Origin: Actinomycetes bacterium | GTDB lineage: Bacteria; Actinomycetota; Acidimicrobiia; Acidimicrobiales; Acidimicrobiaceae | Length of the DNA stretch: 5,559 nt | Assembly (NCBI GenBank): GCA_021844725.1 | Contig: JAKBSX010000246.1 | Coordinates: 1-5,559 of the forward strand | Direction of reading: 5' to 3' | In this document: positions 1 to 5,533 of the stretch, in pieces | How the letters are laid out: each line of letters begins with the position of its first letter | How positions within the stretch are numbered: the first letter of the stretch is position 1 | Made by a program: the position numbers and the translations under genes | The notes under the pieces: generated by a model | What the model was told of the DNA's origin: nothing | Seen by the model: only the letters and a program-made list of their open reading frames with translations | Database searches by the model: none

Positions 1-1761
1 CAGGTGCTCGATACAATAGACGAGCTGAACCTTGTTCCTTACAGGTTGCAGACCTACGTCAAGAAGGCAGAGGAGGAGGAAAGGCAGATCGCCCAGTTCA
101 GGGCAGAACTCCAGAAGTATGGTCTGCTGAAGAGGTTCGAGAGCAGCGTCGCAGCCATAAAGGAAAGCATTGGCAGGCTCATAAAATTCTACGAATTCTT
201 TGAAAAAGCCATTGATGGAGGGCGCATACTCGACAGCACCAGTTTCCACAGGATACTCAGCGAGATGCAGGACGGCGAGGAAGACGATGAAGAGATATTC
301 AGGGAGGCAATGCAGACATCACTCAAACAGCTGTCCCCCGAGTATGATGTGAGAGCGATGAAGAAGGACCTGGAACATGATTTCAAGCTCCTCCGGCCGC
401 TCCATAAGGGCCTTTCCAATGTCCATCCCTATTCAGATGGCAAACTCATACGCCTCAAGGAACTCTTCGACGAGGAGAAGGTATTCGAAACAGGCGGAAG
501 GAGGGTCGTCATATTCACCCAGTTCGTTGATACCGCAAGGTATCTCTACGATGACATCAGGGAGACAGTCAAGGGACACAACGTCAAGCTCCTTACAGGA
601 GAAACTGATCCAGACACACGCAGGCGGACAATCGAGGCGTTCGCACCCAAGGCAAACAATGCCGAAAATGTCACGGAACAAATAGACATCCTCATCAGCA
701 CCGATGTACTGAGTGAAGGACAGAACCTGCAGGATTCCAGTTACTGCATAAATTACGATCTGCCATGGAACCCCATGAAGATAGTCCAGCGTGTTGGCAG
801 GATTGACAGACTGATGAGTGTATACGATGAGGTTACTGCAGCTGTATTCCTTCCGGAGAAGGAGCTTGAGGATATACTGGGGCTGCTCGGAAAGCTTGAA
901 AACAAGATAAGGAAGGTCTCAACCGTAGTCGGCATAGAGGCAACGATTCTGGGAGAAAAGGAGAATCCGCGAAACTTCAACGCGCTTGAACGCATTCGAG
1001 CAGAGGACGGCACTCTCCTGGATGAAATGGAGAGAAGTTCGGAATTGCTCCCGGCTTCAACACCCTTCCAGTTCATACTCAGTTATCTGAAACAGGTTGG
1101 CGAACAGAAGCTCGAGGGAATAAAACTTGGGCGAAGGAGCGGGAAAATCAGTGATGTCAACGGCATAGTGCTTTTTTACCGCGAGAGACGCAACCCTGAG
1201 GGCCTGCATTTGCTCTTCTACAGCTACAAGAACGGCAGGCTTGAGAGAATCAACGACATTGCATGGATATTCCAGAAGATAATGTGCGGTGAGTCTGAAA
1301 AACTTCACATTCCGCTCAGCGGCCTTGAGGCATTCCGTCATTTCCAGGCTGTTGACGGCATTGCCAGAGCCCTGATCGTGAGAGATATCAACTCGCCGGT
1401 GGAAGCACGGGAAGGACAGAAGGTGAAGCCGAAGAATCAGAGGGCACTTTCAGACAAGCTCTTTTCCCTCTTCAATGACGGACGGCTTCCAAAAGACAGA
1501 ACACTTCCGGTCTATCAGACACTGCTGAAGCACAATCTTGCGGCTTGGGATGACGATTTCGCTTCAATGCTTGAGGAGTATGAGGCCACAAGAAATGCCG
1601 AGGCGTTGCTTGCCTCAGTTGACACCCTGTTCGGCAGATTCAAGATCGAAAGCAGGGAAACTGCAGCAAGAAGAGAACTCTCTATTGACGATCTTGAGGT
1701 TATAGGCTACATATTCCTTTCTGAATCTGAATCGCAATTACATCTCGTAGAACAGGTGTAG
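1..1761 (+). CDS. SNF2/RapA-type superfamily 2 helicase, C-terminal part (5' end outside window)
   Basis: The frame is open from the first base of the window and ends with TAG at 1759-1761. The GTG at 4 is only an internal codon candidate, so the true start lies upstream. Counting from that GTG, residues 1-165 are highly charged and helical. The second RecA-like helicase lobe follows: motif IV 'RVVIFTQFVDTA' (167-178), 'LLTGET' (196-201), motif V 'STDVLSEGQNLQ' (232-243) and motif VI 'QRVGRIDR' (262-269). These are the ATP-binding and arginine-finger motifs of SNF2/RapA-like DNA translocases. The Walker A and DEAH lobe must lie upstream. Residues 280-585 form a long C-terminal region with no motif I can name; this layout resembles large prokaryotic SNF2 helicases found in defence islands, some with an N-terminal phospholipase D domain (inference). 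It probably couples ATP hydrolysis to movement on DNA. No frameshift or internal stop is seen. Confidence 0.9.
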   Translation, partial: QVLDTIDELNLVPYRLQTYVKKAEEEERQIAQFRAELQKYGLLKRFESSVAAIKESIGRLIKFYEFFEKAIDGGRILDSTSFHRILSEMQDGEEDDEEIFREAMQTSLKQLSPEYDVRAMKKDLEHDFKLLRPLHKGLSNVHPYSDGKLIRLKELFDEEKVFETGGRRVVIFTQFVDTARYLYDDIRETVKGHNVKLLTGETDPDTRRRTIEAFAPKANNAENVTEQIDILISTDVLSEGQNLQDSSYCINYDLPWNPMKIVQRVGRIDRLMSVYDEVTAAVFLPEKELEDILGLLGKLENKIRKVSTVVGIEATILGEKENPRNFNALERIRAEDGTLLDEMERSSELLPASTPFQFILSYLKQVGEQKLEGIKLGRRSGKISDVNGIVLFYRERRNPEGLHLLFYSYKNGRLERINDIAWIFQKIMCGESEKLHIPLSGLEAFRHFQAVDGIARALIVRDINSPVEAREGQKVKPKNQRALSDKLFSLFNDGRLPKDRTLPVYQTLLKHNLAAWDDDFASMLEEYEATRNAEALLASVDTLFGRFKIESRETAARRELSIDDLEVIGYIFLSESESQLHLVEQV

Positions 1762-1778
1762 AAAGATGGAAGAGCAGA

Positions 1779-1943
1779 TTACCTGTCAGCAGTGTAAGTG
1801 TAGGCGCCGTTTGCCGCAATAGTCAAATTATGCCCGAAATTCACTTCATATATTGCTATATCAGGCAAATAAGTACTAAGTCTTAGCTTCACCCGAACCT
1901 CAGAACCATTCGCGCTTGTTATTCTCCATCGCGTCAGACCTTT
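1779..1943 (-). pseudogene. C-terminal remnant of an unidentified minus-strand protein, probably beta-rich
   Basis: On the minus strand a 54-codon frame runs down to TAA at 1779-1781 and has no start codon. The peptide begins 'KGLTRWRITSANGSEV' and ends 'TIAANGAYTYTADR'. It alternates polar and hydrophobic residues and has Asn-Gly turns, as in an Ig-like or other beta-sandwich C-terminus of a surface protein. A TGA at 1944-1946 closes the frame upstream. The next frame stays open upstream to about 2036 and enters as 'LNPFEK', which joins 'KGLTRW' if one A is restored to the AAAA run near 1941-1945. This suggests a frameshifted, truncated gene tail. It converges on the helicase gene with a gap of only 17 bases. 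The family is not recognised. The protein-like composition is the only support, so a chance frame cannot be excluded. Confidence 0.45.
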
Positions 1944-2031
1944 TCAAAGGGATTCAAAAACACATGGAGACAGCCCAATAGGTAAATTGTTGAAAAGTGG
2001 CCCTCGTTGGCCTCTTCATTCACCCTGTTAG

Positions 2032-2065
2032 AAAACTATAAGTAATTCCTATAATATAGGTAATT
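2032..2065 (+). promoter_or_regulatory. Putative archaeal promoter and inverted-repeat operator of gene A1
   Basis: The 45 bases before the A1 start are strongly A+T-rich and contain two TATA-like stretches, 'ACTATAAG' (2034-2041) and 'CTATAATATA' (2049-2058). The second lies inside an imperfect inverted repeat at 2044-2065: the arms AATT-CCTAT and ATAGG-T-AATT surround AAT. A repressor bound here would block TBP or transcription start. Because A1 itself looks like a winged-helix protein, autoregulation is a natural guess. The transcription start is unknown. Confidence 0.45.
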
Positions 2066-2072
2066 AGGTGGA
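2066..2072 (+). promoter_or_regulatory. Ribosome binding site of A1
   Basis: AGGTGGA sits seven bases before ATG 2079 and matches the GGTG core of the archaeal Shine-Dalgarno sequence. It supports that start codon. Confidence 0.6.
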
Positions 2073-2078
2073 TTATAG

Positions 2079-2513
2079 ATGGACATAAACGATTATGATG
2101 CGGCTCGAAAAGAACTAGTAGATAGAATAAAAACAGAAATGACAGTAAATTATGCCAACACTCTCGCTAGGAATTTTGAGAAGGCGAAGAAACTGGTGAG
2201 GATAACCACTGAAGGTATGATAGACGTTTTGAATAAGGAGGTGCTAAAGGGTGAGGACAGAATCATACTCTATCTTATCGGAAAGTTGTATGCTAAGGAG
2301 GCCCAACTTGCAGAAAGTGAGAGTGCCTCAAACGAAGAGTTGATGAATGAGCTTGGAATAAAGGCAGGGTCGCTTTTCCCTTGGACGAAGAATCTCAGAG
2401 ACAGCCATCGCATCAAGACTGAGACTAGGAATGGGACAACATTCCAAAGGATAGCACTCAATGTCGTTGAGTCTGAACTTACGCGTATAACAGATATGCT
2501 TAACAAAGAGTGA
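2079..2513 (+). CDS. Type A winged-helix-like protein, copy 1 (A1), hypothetical
   Basis: This is a 144-residue soluble protein with no signal peptide or membrane segment. ATG 2079 is favoured by the AGGTGG ribosome binding site. Residues 1-38 are charged and helical. Residues 39-56 look like a short beta strand region ('LVRITTEGMIDVLNKE'). 'GEDRIILYLIGKLYA' (58-72) looks like the first helix of a winged helix. Residues 83-112 hold the putative helix-turn-helix ('EELMNELGIKAGSLF'), and residues 113-128 the wing. Residues 40-137 align almost without gaps to A2 (3321-3770), for example LYLIGKLYA against IILTGRYFA, and TFQRI against VFQRI. The two are therefore paralogues, although the first 35 residues differ. 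It is probably a DNA-binding regulator or adaptor. It was once followed by the B1 partner, now broken, so A1 may have lost its partner or may act with B2. The name of the family is not known to me. Confidence 0.8.
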   Translation: MDINDYDAARKELVDRIKTEMTVNYANTLARNFEKAKKLVRITTEGMIDVLNKEVLKGEDRIILYLIGKLYAKEAQLAESESASNEELMNELGIKAGSLFPWTKNLRDSHRIKTETRNGTTFQRIALNVVESELTRITDMLNKE

Positions 2514-2525
2514 AAAGTGGTTTGA

Positions 2526-2912
2526 ATGATAGAGGAAAAGTTCATTGAATCATTAAGGGTCCTGGAAAAGCTTGAAATCATACTGGAAGGTGGGATGGGC
2601 CAACTAGAAGAAGCATCATGACCAACAAAATGCATCTCAATTAATGAATCTCTTCTTGCTAAGGGCACCAAGGACGACTATGGAAAGGTGTTGGCAATTT
2701 GTTACTATGCAGAGAGGATGGAGAAGCGGCGCCCGATGACCACATATGAACTCAAGGAAACGCTCAATAAAACAAAGGAAACCACCTTCCAAATGTGTCT
2801 GAAAACGTCAAGAGGCTTTGCAAGGAAGGATCTCTTGAAGCAATGACCAGAAAAGCTAGATGTACTTGCCGCTTGGGAACTCACGAATTTAGACATTATT
2901 GACCATGTGTAG
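2526..2912 (+). pseudogene. Type B coiled-coil/winged-helix gene, copy 1 (B1), inactivated
   Basis: This decayed paralogue of B2 starts at ATG 2526, 12 bases after the A1 stop and in the same frame. Codons 1-31 read into a TGA at 2619-2621. Beyond it the frame continues and aligns without gaps to B2: 'AS*PTKCISINESLL' against 'ASASLKMESIKEFL', then 'LAICYYAE' against 'LIAYYLEK'. From about 2789 the homology moves into the +1 frame, where 'PNVSENVKRLCKEGSLEAM' matches the B2 stretch 'ANINTTVARNIAKGLIMEV'. Near 2855-2865 it returns to the first frame for 'AAWELTN' against 'TAWQLTN', and ends at TAG 2910-2912. The second in-frame TGA (2844-2846) lies in the shifted part, so it is a by-product of the frameshift. 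One nonsense codon plus a compensating pair of indels makes an intact product very unlikely. Sequencing error could explain the indels but would not remove the TGA at 2619. Confidence 0.75.
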
Positions 2913-2915
2913 ATT

Positions 2916-3023
2916 ATGGAGGGACAAGACGAGAACAAGAGTCCTTTTTGTGTTACAATCGTCTCTCCGAATCCACAGTCTGATTTTCGCGCGGTATTCG
3001 GGACTCCGGCGGAATCTTTCTGA
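2916..3023 (+). other. Short open frame of 35 codons, possible gene fragment
   Basis: An ATG at 2916, three bases after the end of B1, opens a 35-codon frame that begins 'MEGQDENKSPFCVTIV', continues 'SPNPQSDFRAVFGTPAES' and stops at TGA 3021-3023. 'GGAGG' overlaps the start codon instead of preceding it, so there is no proper ribosome binding site. The peptide reads like the beginning of a normal protein and not like random translation, and it ends just before the remnant of a third A copy. It may be the 5' end of a gene cut off by the rearrangement that placed that remnant there. It has no recognised homology. Confidence 0.3.
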
Positions 3024-3029
3024 TCGTCT

Positions 3030-3111
3030 CATGATATGCTAATGATAGTCAGGTAAAAAAGGCTACGCCTTTGAACAGCTCCTTTTCCATAGAAACAATG
3101 AAGGAAAGTGA
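3030..3111 (+). pseudogene. Remnant of the 5' end of a third type A gene (A3)
   Basis: GATATGCTAATGATAGTCAGGT at 3033-3054 matches the A2 start region GATATGCTAATGGTAGTGAGGT (3327-3348) at 20 of 22 bases. It encodes M-L-M-I-V-R where A2 has M-L-M-V-V-R, then hits TAA. One frame over, from 3055, it reads 'KKGYAFEQLLFHRNNEGK' to TGA 3109-3111, which parallels A2 'EKGTALERLLISDAEVES' (identities K, G, A, E, L and L). About 16 bases of A2 between 'VVR' and 'EKG' are missing. GGAAAGTGA (3103-3111) also has a counterpart in A2 at the matching place. After that, similarity fades into the leader of A2. It cannot code for a functional protein. Its presence shows that the A/B cassette has been copied more than once, or that the A2 start region was duplicated in place. 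Confidence 0.6.
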
Positions 3112-3196
3112 CAGTGCACCTCATTGACTGACTAACGGCGTTACGGTTATCATTACCATACATAGTGCAAGGCCAAATTGCCGATCATAAATATTC

Positions 3197-3226
3197 GATC
3201 ACTTCGGTGACGTAACAGGCAATAAG
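3197..3226 (+). repeat. Repeat unit 1: GATC, UUCG hairpin, conserved tail
   Basis: GATC is followed by a stem TCAC-TTCG-GTGA (3199-3210), then CGTAACAGGCAATAAG (3211-3226). The same order recurs 71 bases downstream with a different hairpin. Confidence 0.5.
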
Positions 3227-3267
3227 CACCCGCTAATTTGTATGCTGAATAGGTAATATTACGTAAA

Positions 3268-3301
3268 GATCGGCACGGAAGTGCGTCGTAAAGGCAATAA
3301 G
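3268..3301 (+). repeat. Repeat unit 2: GATC, GGAA hairpin, conserved tail
   Basis: GATC is followed by a stem GCAC-GGAA-GTGC (3273-3284), then CGTAAAGGCAATAAG (3287-3301). The tail differs from unit 1 by a single missing C. The stem bases differ from unit 1, but base pairing and tetraloop size are kept. Confidence 0.5.
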
Positions 3302-3320
3302 GTGAAGGAAACAAATAAAT

Positions 3321-3770
3321 ATGTGTGATATGCTAATGGTAGTGAGGTCTGATAAGTTGACCGAAAAAGGAACTGCTTTGGAAAGACTGCTGATAAGTGA
3401 TGCAGAAGTGGAAAGTGATGTCGAACGCCTCGCCGAAGAAGGTAGGAACTATTTTCGCATAGACTCATCAACTGGGAGCGTAGTCTTCAGCGATGACGGA
3501 TTGAACGACAGGCTAAGAATAGGAATTATCCTGACCGGAAGATACTTTGCATGGAAGCTGAAGAAGGCAGATAGTCCTGGCCTTTCAATATCTGATATCG
3601 CAAAGGCAATCGGGCGCAAGGTAACTTCTTTGTCTGGTCCAGCGGCTACATTGGTGGAAGACGGTATCGTCACCTCAACGGACCACAAGTATACAATTGT
3701 CTTCCAACGGATTCCTGAATTCTATAAAGAATTGAAGGCGCGAACAACGGGCAAGCCTGTTGCGGGGTAA
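3321..3770 (+). CDS. Type A winged-helix-like protein, copy 2 (A2), hypothetical
   Basis: This is a 149-residue soluble protein. Starts at ATG 3321, 3330 and 3336 are all in frame. The A3 remnant is conserved from GAT-ATG-CTA-ATG onward, so 3330 is as plausible as 3321; the longest form is given here. Residues 10-45 are helical and acidic ('LISDAEVESDVERLAEE'). 'FRIDSSTGSVVF' (45-56) is probably a beta hairpin. 'RLRIGIILTGRYFAWKL' (64-80) begins the winged helix. 'SISDIAKAIGRKVTSLSGP' (89-107) is a good helix-turn-helix, and 'DHKYTIVFQRI' (121-131) is the wing. It is a paralogue of A1. It ends four bases before B2 starts, so the two are probably translated from one transcript and may form a complex. 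The family is one I associate with archaeal hypothetical proteins but cannot name; a DNA-binding role is inferred from the fold. Confidence 0.82.
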   Translation: MCDMLMVVRSDKLTEKGTALERLLISDAEVESDVERLAEEGRNYFRIDSSTGSVVFSDDGLNDRLRIGIILTGRYFAWKLKKADSPGLSISDIAKAIGRKVTSLSGPAATLVEDGIVTSTDHKYTIVFQRIPEFYKELKARTTGKPVAG

Positions 3771-3774
3771 TCGA

Positions 3775-4206
3775 ATGTTTGACAATCCACCGCCATCAGA
3801 AGATCTCAGAAAATCATTGGAAGATCTTCGGCAAAGAGTGAGTGCCCTTGAGATTGAAATGCAGTCTATTAAGGGATCTGAACAGGGTGCTTCTGCTAGT
3901 CTCAAGATGGAGTCTATAAAAGAGTTTTTGATAAGAGCCAATGCATCGAGTGATGTTATAAAGACTCTTTTGATTGCCTACTATCTTGAGAAATATGAAG
4001 GCGTTACTTCCTTCAACAAATCAGATCTTGAGAACGGCTTTCGCCAAGCAAAGGAACGTATACCAGCGAATATCAATACTACTGTTGCCAGGAATATCGC
4101 AAAGGGCCTCATCATGGAAGTACATGAGAGAAAAGACAACCTAACTGCATGGCAATTGACAAATACAGGAGAGAAGGCGGTGGAAAGCCTGATAGCTTCA
4201 CCATAA
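3775..4206 (+). CDS. Type B coiled-coil plus winged-helix protein, intact copy (B2)
   Basis: This is a 143-residue protein. ATG 3775 is chosen over the upstream in-frame TTG at 3760 because it follows the A2 stop (3768-3770) by four bases and has GGGGT (3764-3768) as a plausible ribosome binding site. Residues 8-34 form a short coiled coil ('EDLRKSLEDLRQRVSALEIE') that could mediate self-association or contact with A2. Residues 35-46 are a Ser/Ala-rich linker. Residues 47-142 look like a winged helix: 'DVIKTLLIAYYLEKYEG' (60-76), 'NKSDLENGFRQA' (81-92), the recognition-type helix 'NINTTVARNIAKGLIMEV' (99-116), and the wing ending in 'TAWQLTNTGEKAVESL' (124-139). That W-x-LT-x-x-G ending is common in small archaeal and bacterial winged-helix proteins. 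B1 is its broken paralogue. The function is inferred as DNA binding or an adaptor role together with A2. Confidence 0.85.
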   Translation: MFDNPPPSEDLRKSLEDLRQRVSALEIEMQSIKGSEQGASASLKMESIKEFLIRANASSDVIKTLLIAYYLEKYEGVTSFNKSDLENGFRQAKERIPANINTTVARNIAKGLIMEVHERKDNLTAWQLTNTGEKAVESLIASP

Positions 4207-4540
4207 GGTGTGTCACCCGTTTAAGCGGAAACAATCCAAGGTACCTCGAAACGCAGATTCATGCGGTTGCAGGCGACGACGTTGCCCCAAATCTTGACGA
4301 ATGCCAATAGTTTTCTCGTGAACTTGAGTTTCGCATGTAAACTGGAAAAAGTGACCAATCTGCCGGGATTTGTTAATTGCTTATAGTCAGAAGTGAATGT
4401 AATGAACCACACATTGCTTTACAGTGGCAGTTCCTCTTGTCGGCTCTGAAGCTCATTTGGTCAACAAAGATCCTTTCACCGCTAGATTTGTACACTTCCC
4501 AATCTGCGATTTCTTTAGAGTTTCACTGGACTGGTAGGTT
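4207..4540. other. Spacer between the convergent genes B2 and HEPN
   Basis: No convincing gene is present. Right after the B2 stop is a small hairpin, GGTG-TGT-CACC (4207-4217), without a strong T run, so it is only a weak terminator candidate. On the minus strand, the frame of the HEPN gene continues past its TGA (4541-4543) and a second TGA (4523-4525) into 49 open codons down to TAA 4373-4375. A further minus-strand frame (4221-4412, 63 codons, 'AKLKFTRKLLAFVKIWGN' in its middle) is also open. Either could be the debris of an old gene. Confidence 0.4.
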
Positions 4541-5440
4541 TCATTTCAGAAGTTCCCTAAGGACAATCTCTAGTGCAGTTTTCGCATGGTTTGCGTCCTC
4601 TATCTGCATCTGTTTATCGTAGGGCGGTACATCATGTGCAGAGATTATCCGATCCATATTCGCCACTTCCATTACTTTCTCCAAGACCTTGTCATCCGCA
4701 ATTTTGGTTTTATAAAGCGTGACAAGTGCCCCAAGAGTTGCAGTTTCTGAGTATTTGATAGACTTGGCCTCCAGCAAGCCTTTGAGCAGATATTCTATCG
4801 CTCGGGCTAACATAACAATGCATGCATCATAGCATCGAGCATAATAAGCACGGTATCCCTGAAGGACATAGTACTCTACTCTGCTAGGTAAGTTACGAGT
4901 TTTCCACCCTGAATATGTGCTTAAGATTTCTGAAGTCTGAGCTATATTCACAGCTGATTCGATGAACTTAGGCAATTGATATGACATGCTTCGAGCAGTA
5001 CCAAAAGCTCCGCGTTGTTTCCCAGTGAACTGCGACCAGATTGCTGGTGGAACATTCTTTGTTTCATTGATTTTACCTGCTCGGACCGAATTAGCCTGGC
5101 TAACTAGTTGAGATAAATATCCAGGTTCTACCATCTCGTTTCCGGCAAGTGCTTCCGACAAGAGTTCCGCCATCAAGTCTATTTGTTCAAATACGGTTCC
5201 GGCAGTCTGTCCAAAGTAATCCTGTCTTGTAGTGTTGATCGCTTCCTGAATATCAGTCTTATCTGCAACCTTGCTTGAGAGATTGGCAATAGCTTCGGCA
5301 TCTAGTTTGCGAGAGCCTCCTATAGCCTTTATGAAATCTACTTTTCTCCATGTTTGTTCAAAGGGTATCTCATATTGAGTTGCAATAGATCTCAGTTGCT
5401 CCCTAGTAAATGAATTCAATAATTCCTTCTTTGAAGGCAT
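4541..5440 (-). CDS. SAP/Rho-N-like and HEPN (DUF4145-like) domain protein, putative RNase
   Basis: This is a 299-residue protein read from ATG 5438-5440 to TGA 4541-4543. An in-frame ATG at 5480-5482 would add 14 residues and has its own AGAGGT ribosome binding site; the inner start is preferred because the recognisable domain begins at once and GTGG lies five bases before it. Residues 1-42 ('SKKELLNSFTREQLRSIATQ' ... 'TWRKVDFIKAI') resemble a SAP or Rho-N helix-extended-loop-helix, a nucleic-acid-binding module. Residues 43-185 are helical with no known motif. Residues 187-299 form a HEPN-like four-helix domain: 'QGYRAYYARCYDACIVMLAR' (194-213), 'AIEYLLKGLLEAK' (214-226), then R264-IISA-H269, the R-x4-H motif of HEPN RNases, and a final amphipathic helix. 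DUF4145-type HEPN proteins occur beside restriction and other defence genes. RNA cleavage upon infection or stress is inference, since some HEPN proteins are inactive. The gene converges on the A2-B2 pair, so it is a separate transcript. Confidence 0.82.
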   Translation of the reverse strand: MPSKKELLNSFTREQLRSIATQYEIPFEQTWRKVDFIKAIGGSRKLDAEAIANLSSKVADKTDIQEAINTTRQDYFGQTAGTVFEQIDLMAELLSEALAGNEMVEPGYLSQLVSQANSVRAGKINETKNVPPAIWSQFTGKQRGAFGTARSMSYQLPKFIESAVNIAQTSEILSTYSGWKTRNLPSRVEYYVLQGYRAYYARCYDACIVMLARAIEYLLKGLLEAKSIKYSETATLGALVTLYKTKIADDKVLEKVMEVANMDRIISAHDVPPYDKQMQIEDANHAKTALEIVLRELLK

Positions 5441-5523
5441 ATTGCCACTTTCCCCTGTGTTCACTAATGCGAACAAATACATCTAACCTCTGTTCACATT
5501 GGTTTGATGGCCATCCCCAATCA

Positions 5524-5533
5524 CATCATGATG
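5524..5533. promoter_or_regulatory. Perfect 10-bp palindrome upstream of the HEPN gene
   Basis: CATCATGATG lies about 40 bases before the outer and 85 bases before the inner start of the HEPN gene. It could be an operator half or whole, but short palindromes arise by chance. No clear TATA box is visible in the 77 bases between the outer start and the window edge. Confidence 0.2.

Larger units (their letters stand above)
3112..3320 (+). promoter_or_regulatory. Leader region of A2 with short repeats and hairpins
   Basis: This stretch holds no gene. It contains a TATA-like CATAAATATT (3186-3195), an AATAGGTAATATTACG segment (3248-3263) that shares ATAGGTAAT with the A1 promoter, and two similar repeat units (3197-3226 and 3268-3301). 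GGTGAAGG (3301-3308) lies 12-19 bases before ATG 3321, rather far for a ribosome binding site. Which element starts transcription of A2 cannot be decided by eye. Confidence 0.4.

Noticed and set aside
1766..1822. Tiny 18-codon frame after the helicase with C-x2-C-x-C.
   Set aside because: Too short, no ribosome binding site, and it overlaps the minus-strand remnant that explains the bases better.
2270..2671. Long minus-strand frame opposite A1 and B1.
   Set aside because: A Ser-rich shadow of the coding strand with no domain; the plus-strand frames are supported by paralogues.
2079..2912. A1 and B1 share one frame of 277 codons with four TGA codons and no TAA or TAG before the end, as if TGA were read as an amino acid.
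   Set aside because: Alignment to A2 and B2 shows A1 ends naturally at the first TGA, the fourth TGA lies in a frameshifted stretch, and neither B1 TGA aligns to Trp or Cys in B2. All tryptophans in the intact genes are TGG.
3058..3072. Hairpin AAAGGC-TAC-GCCTTT as a terminator.
   Set aside because: It lies within the A3 remnant, has a three-base loop and no following T run, and archaeal termination does not usually need hairpins.
4221..4412. Minus-strand 63-codon frame that might be a transposase tail.
   Set aside because: No catalytic residue, terminal inverted repeats or target-site duplication can be seen, and the resemblance is too weak to name.
4377..4622. Plus-strand frame starting TTG with 'LIVRSE', recalling the 'MVVRSD' start of A2.
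   Set aside because: Only about six residues match, and most of the frame lies opposite the HEPN gene and its extension. A further A remnant here is possible but not supported.
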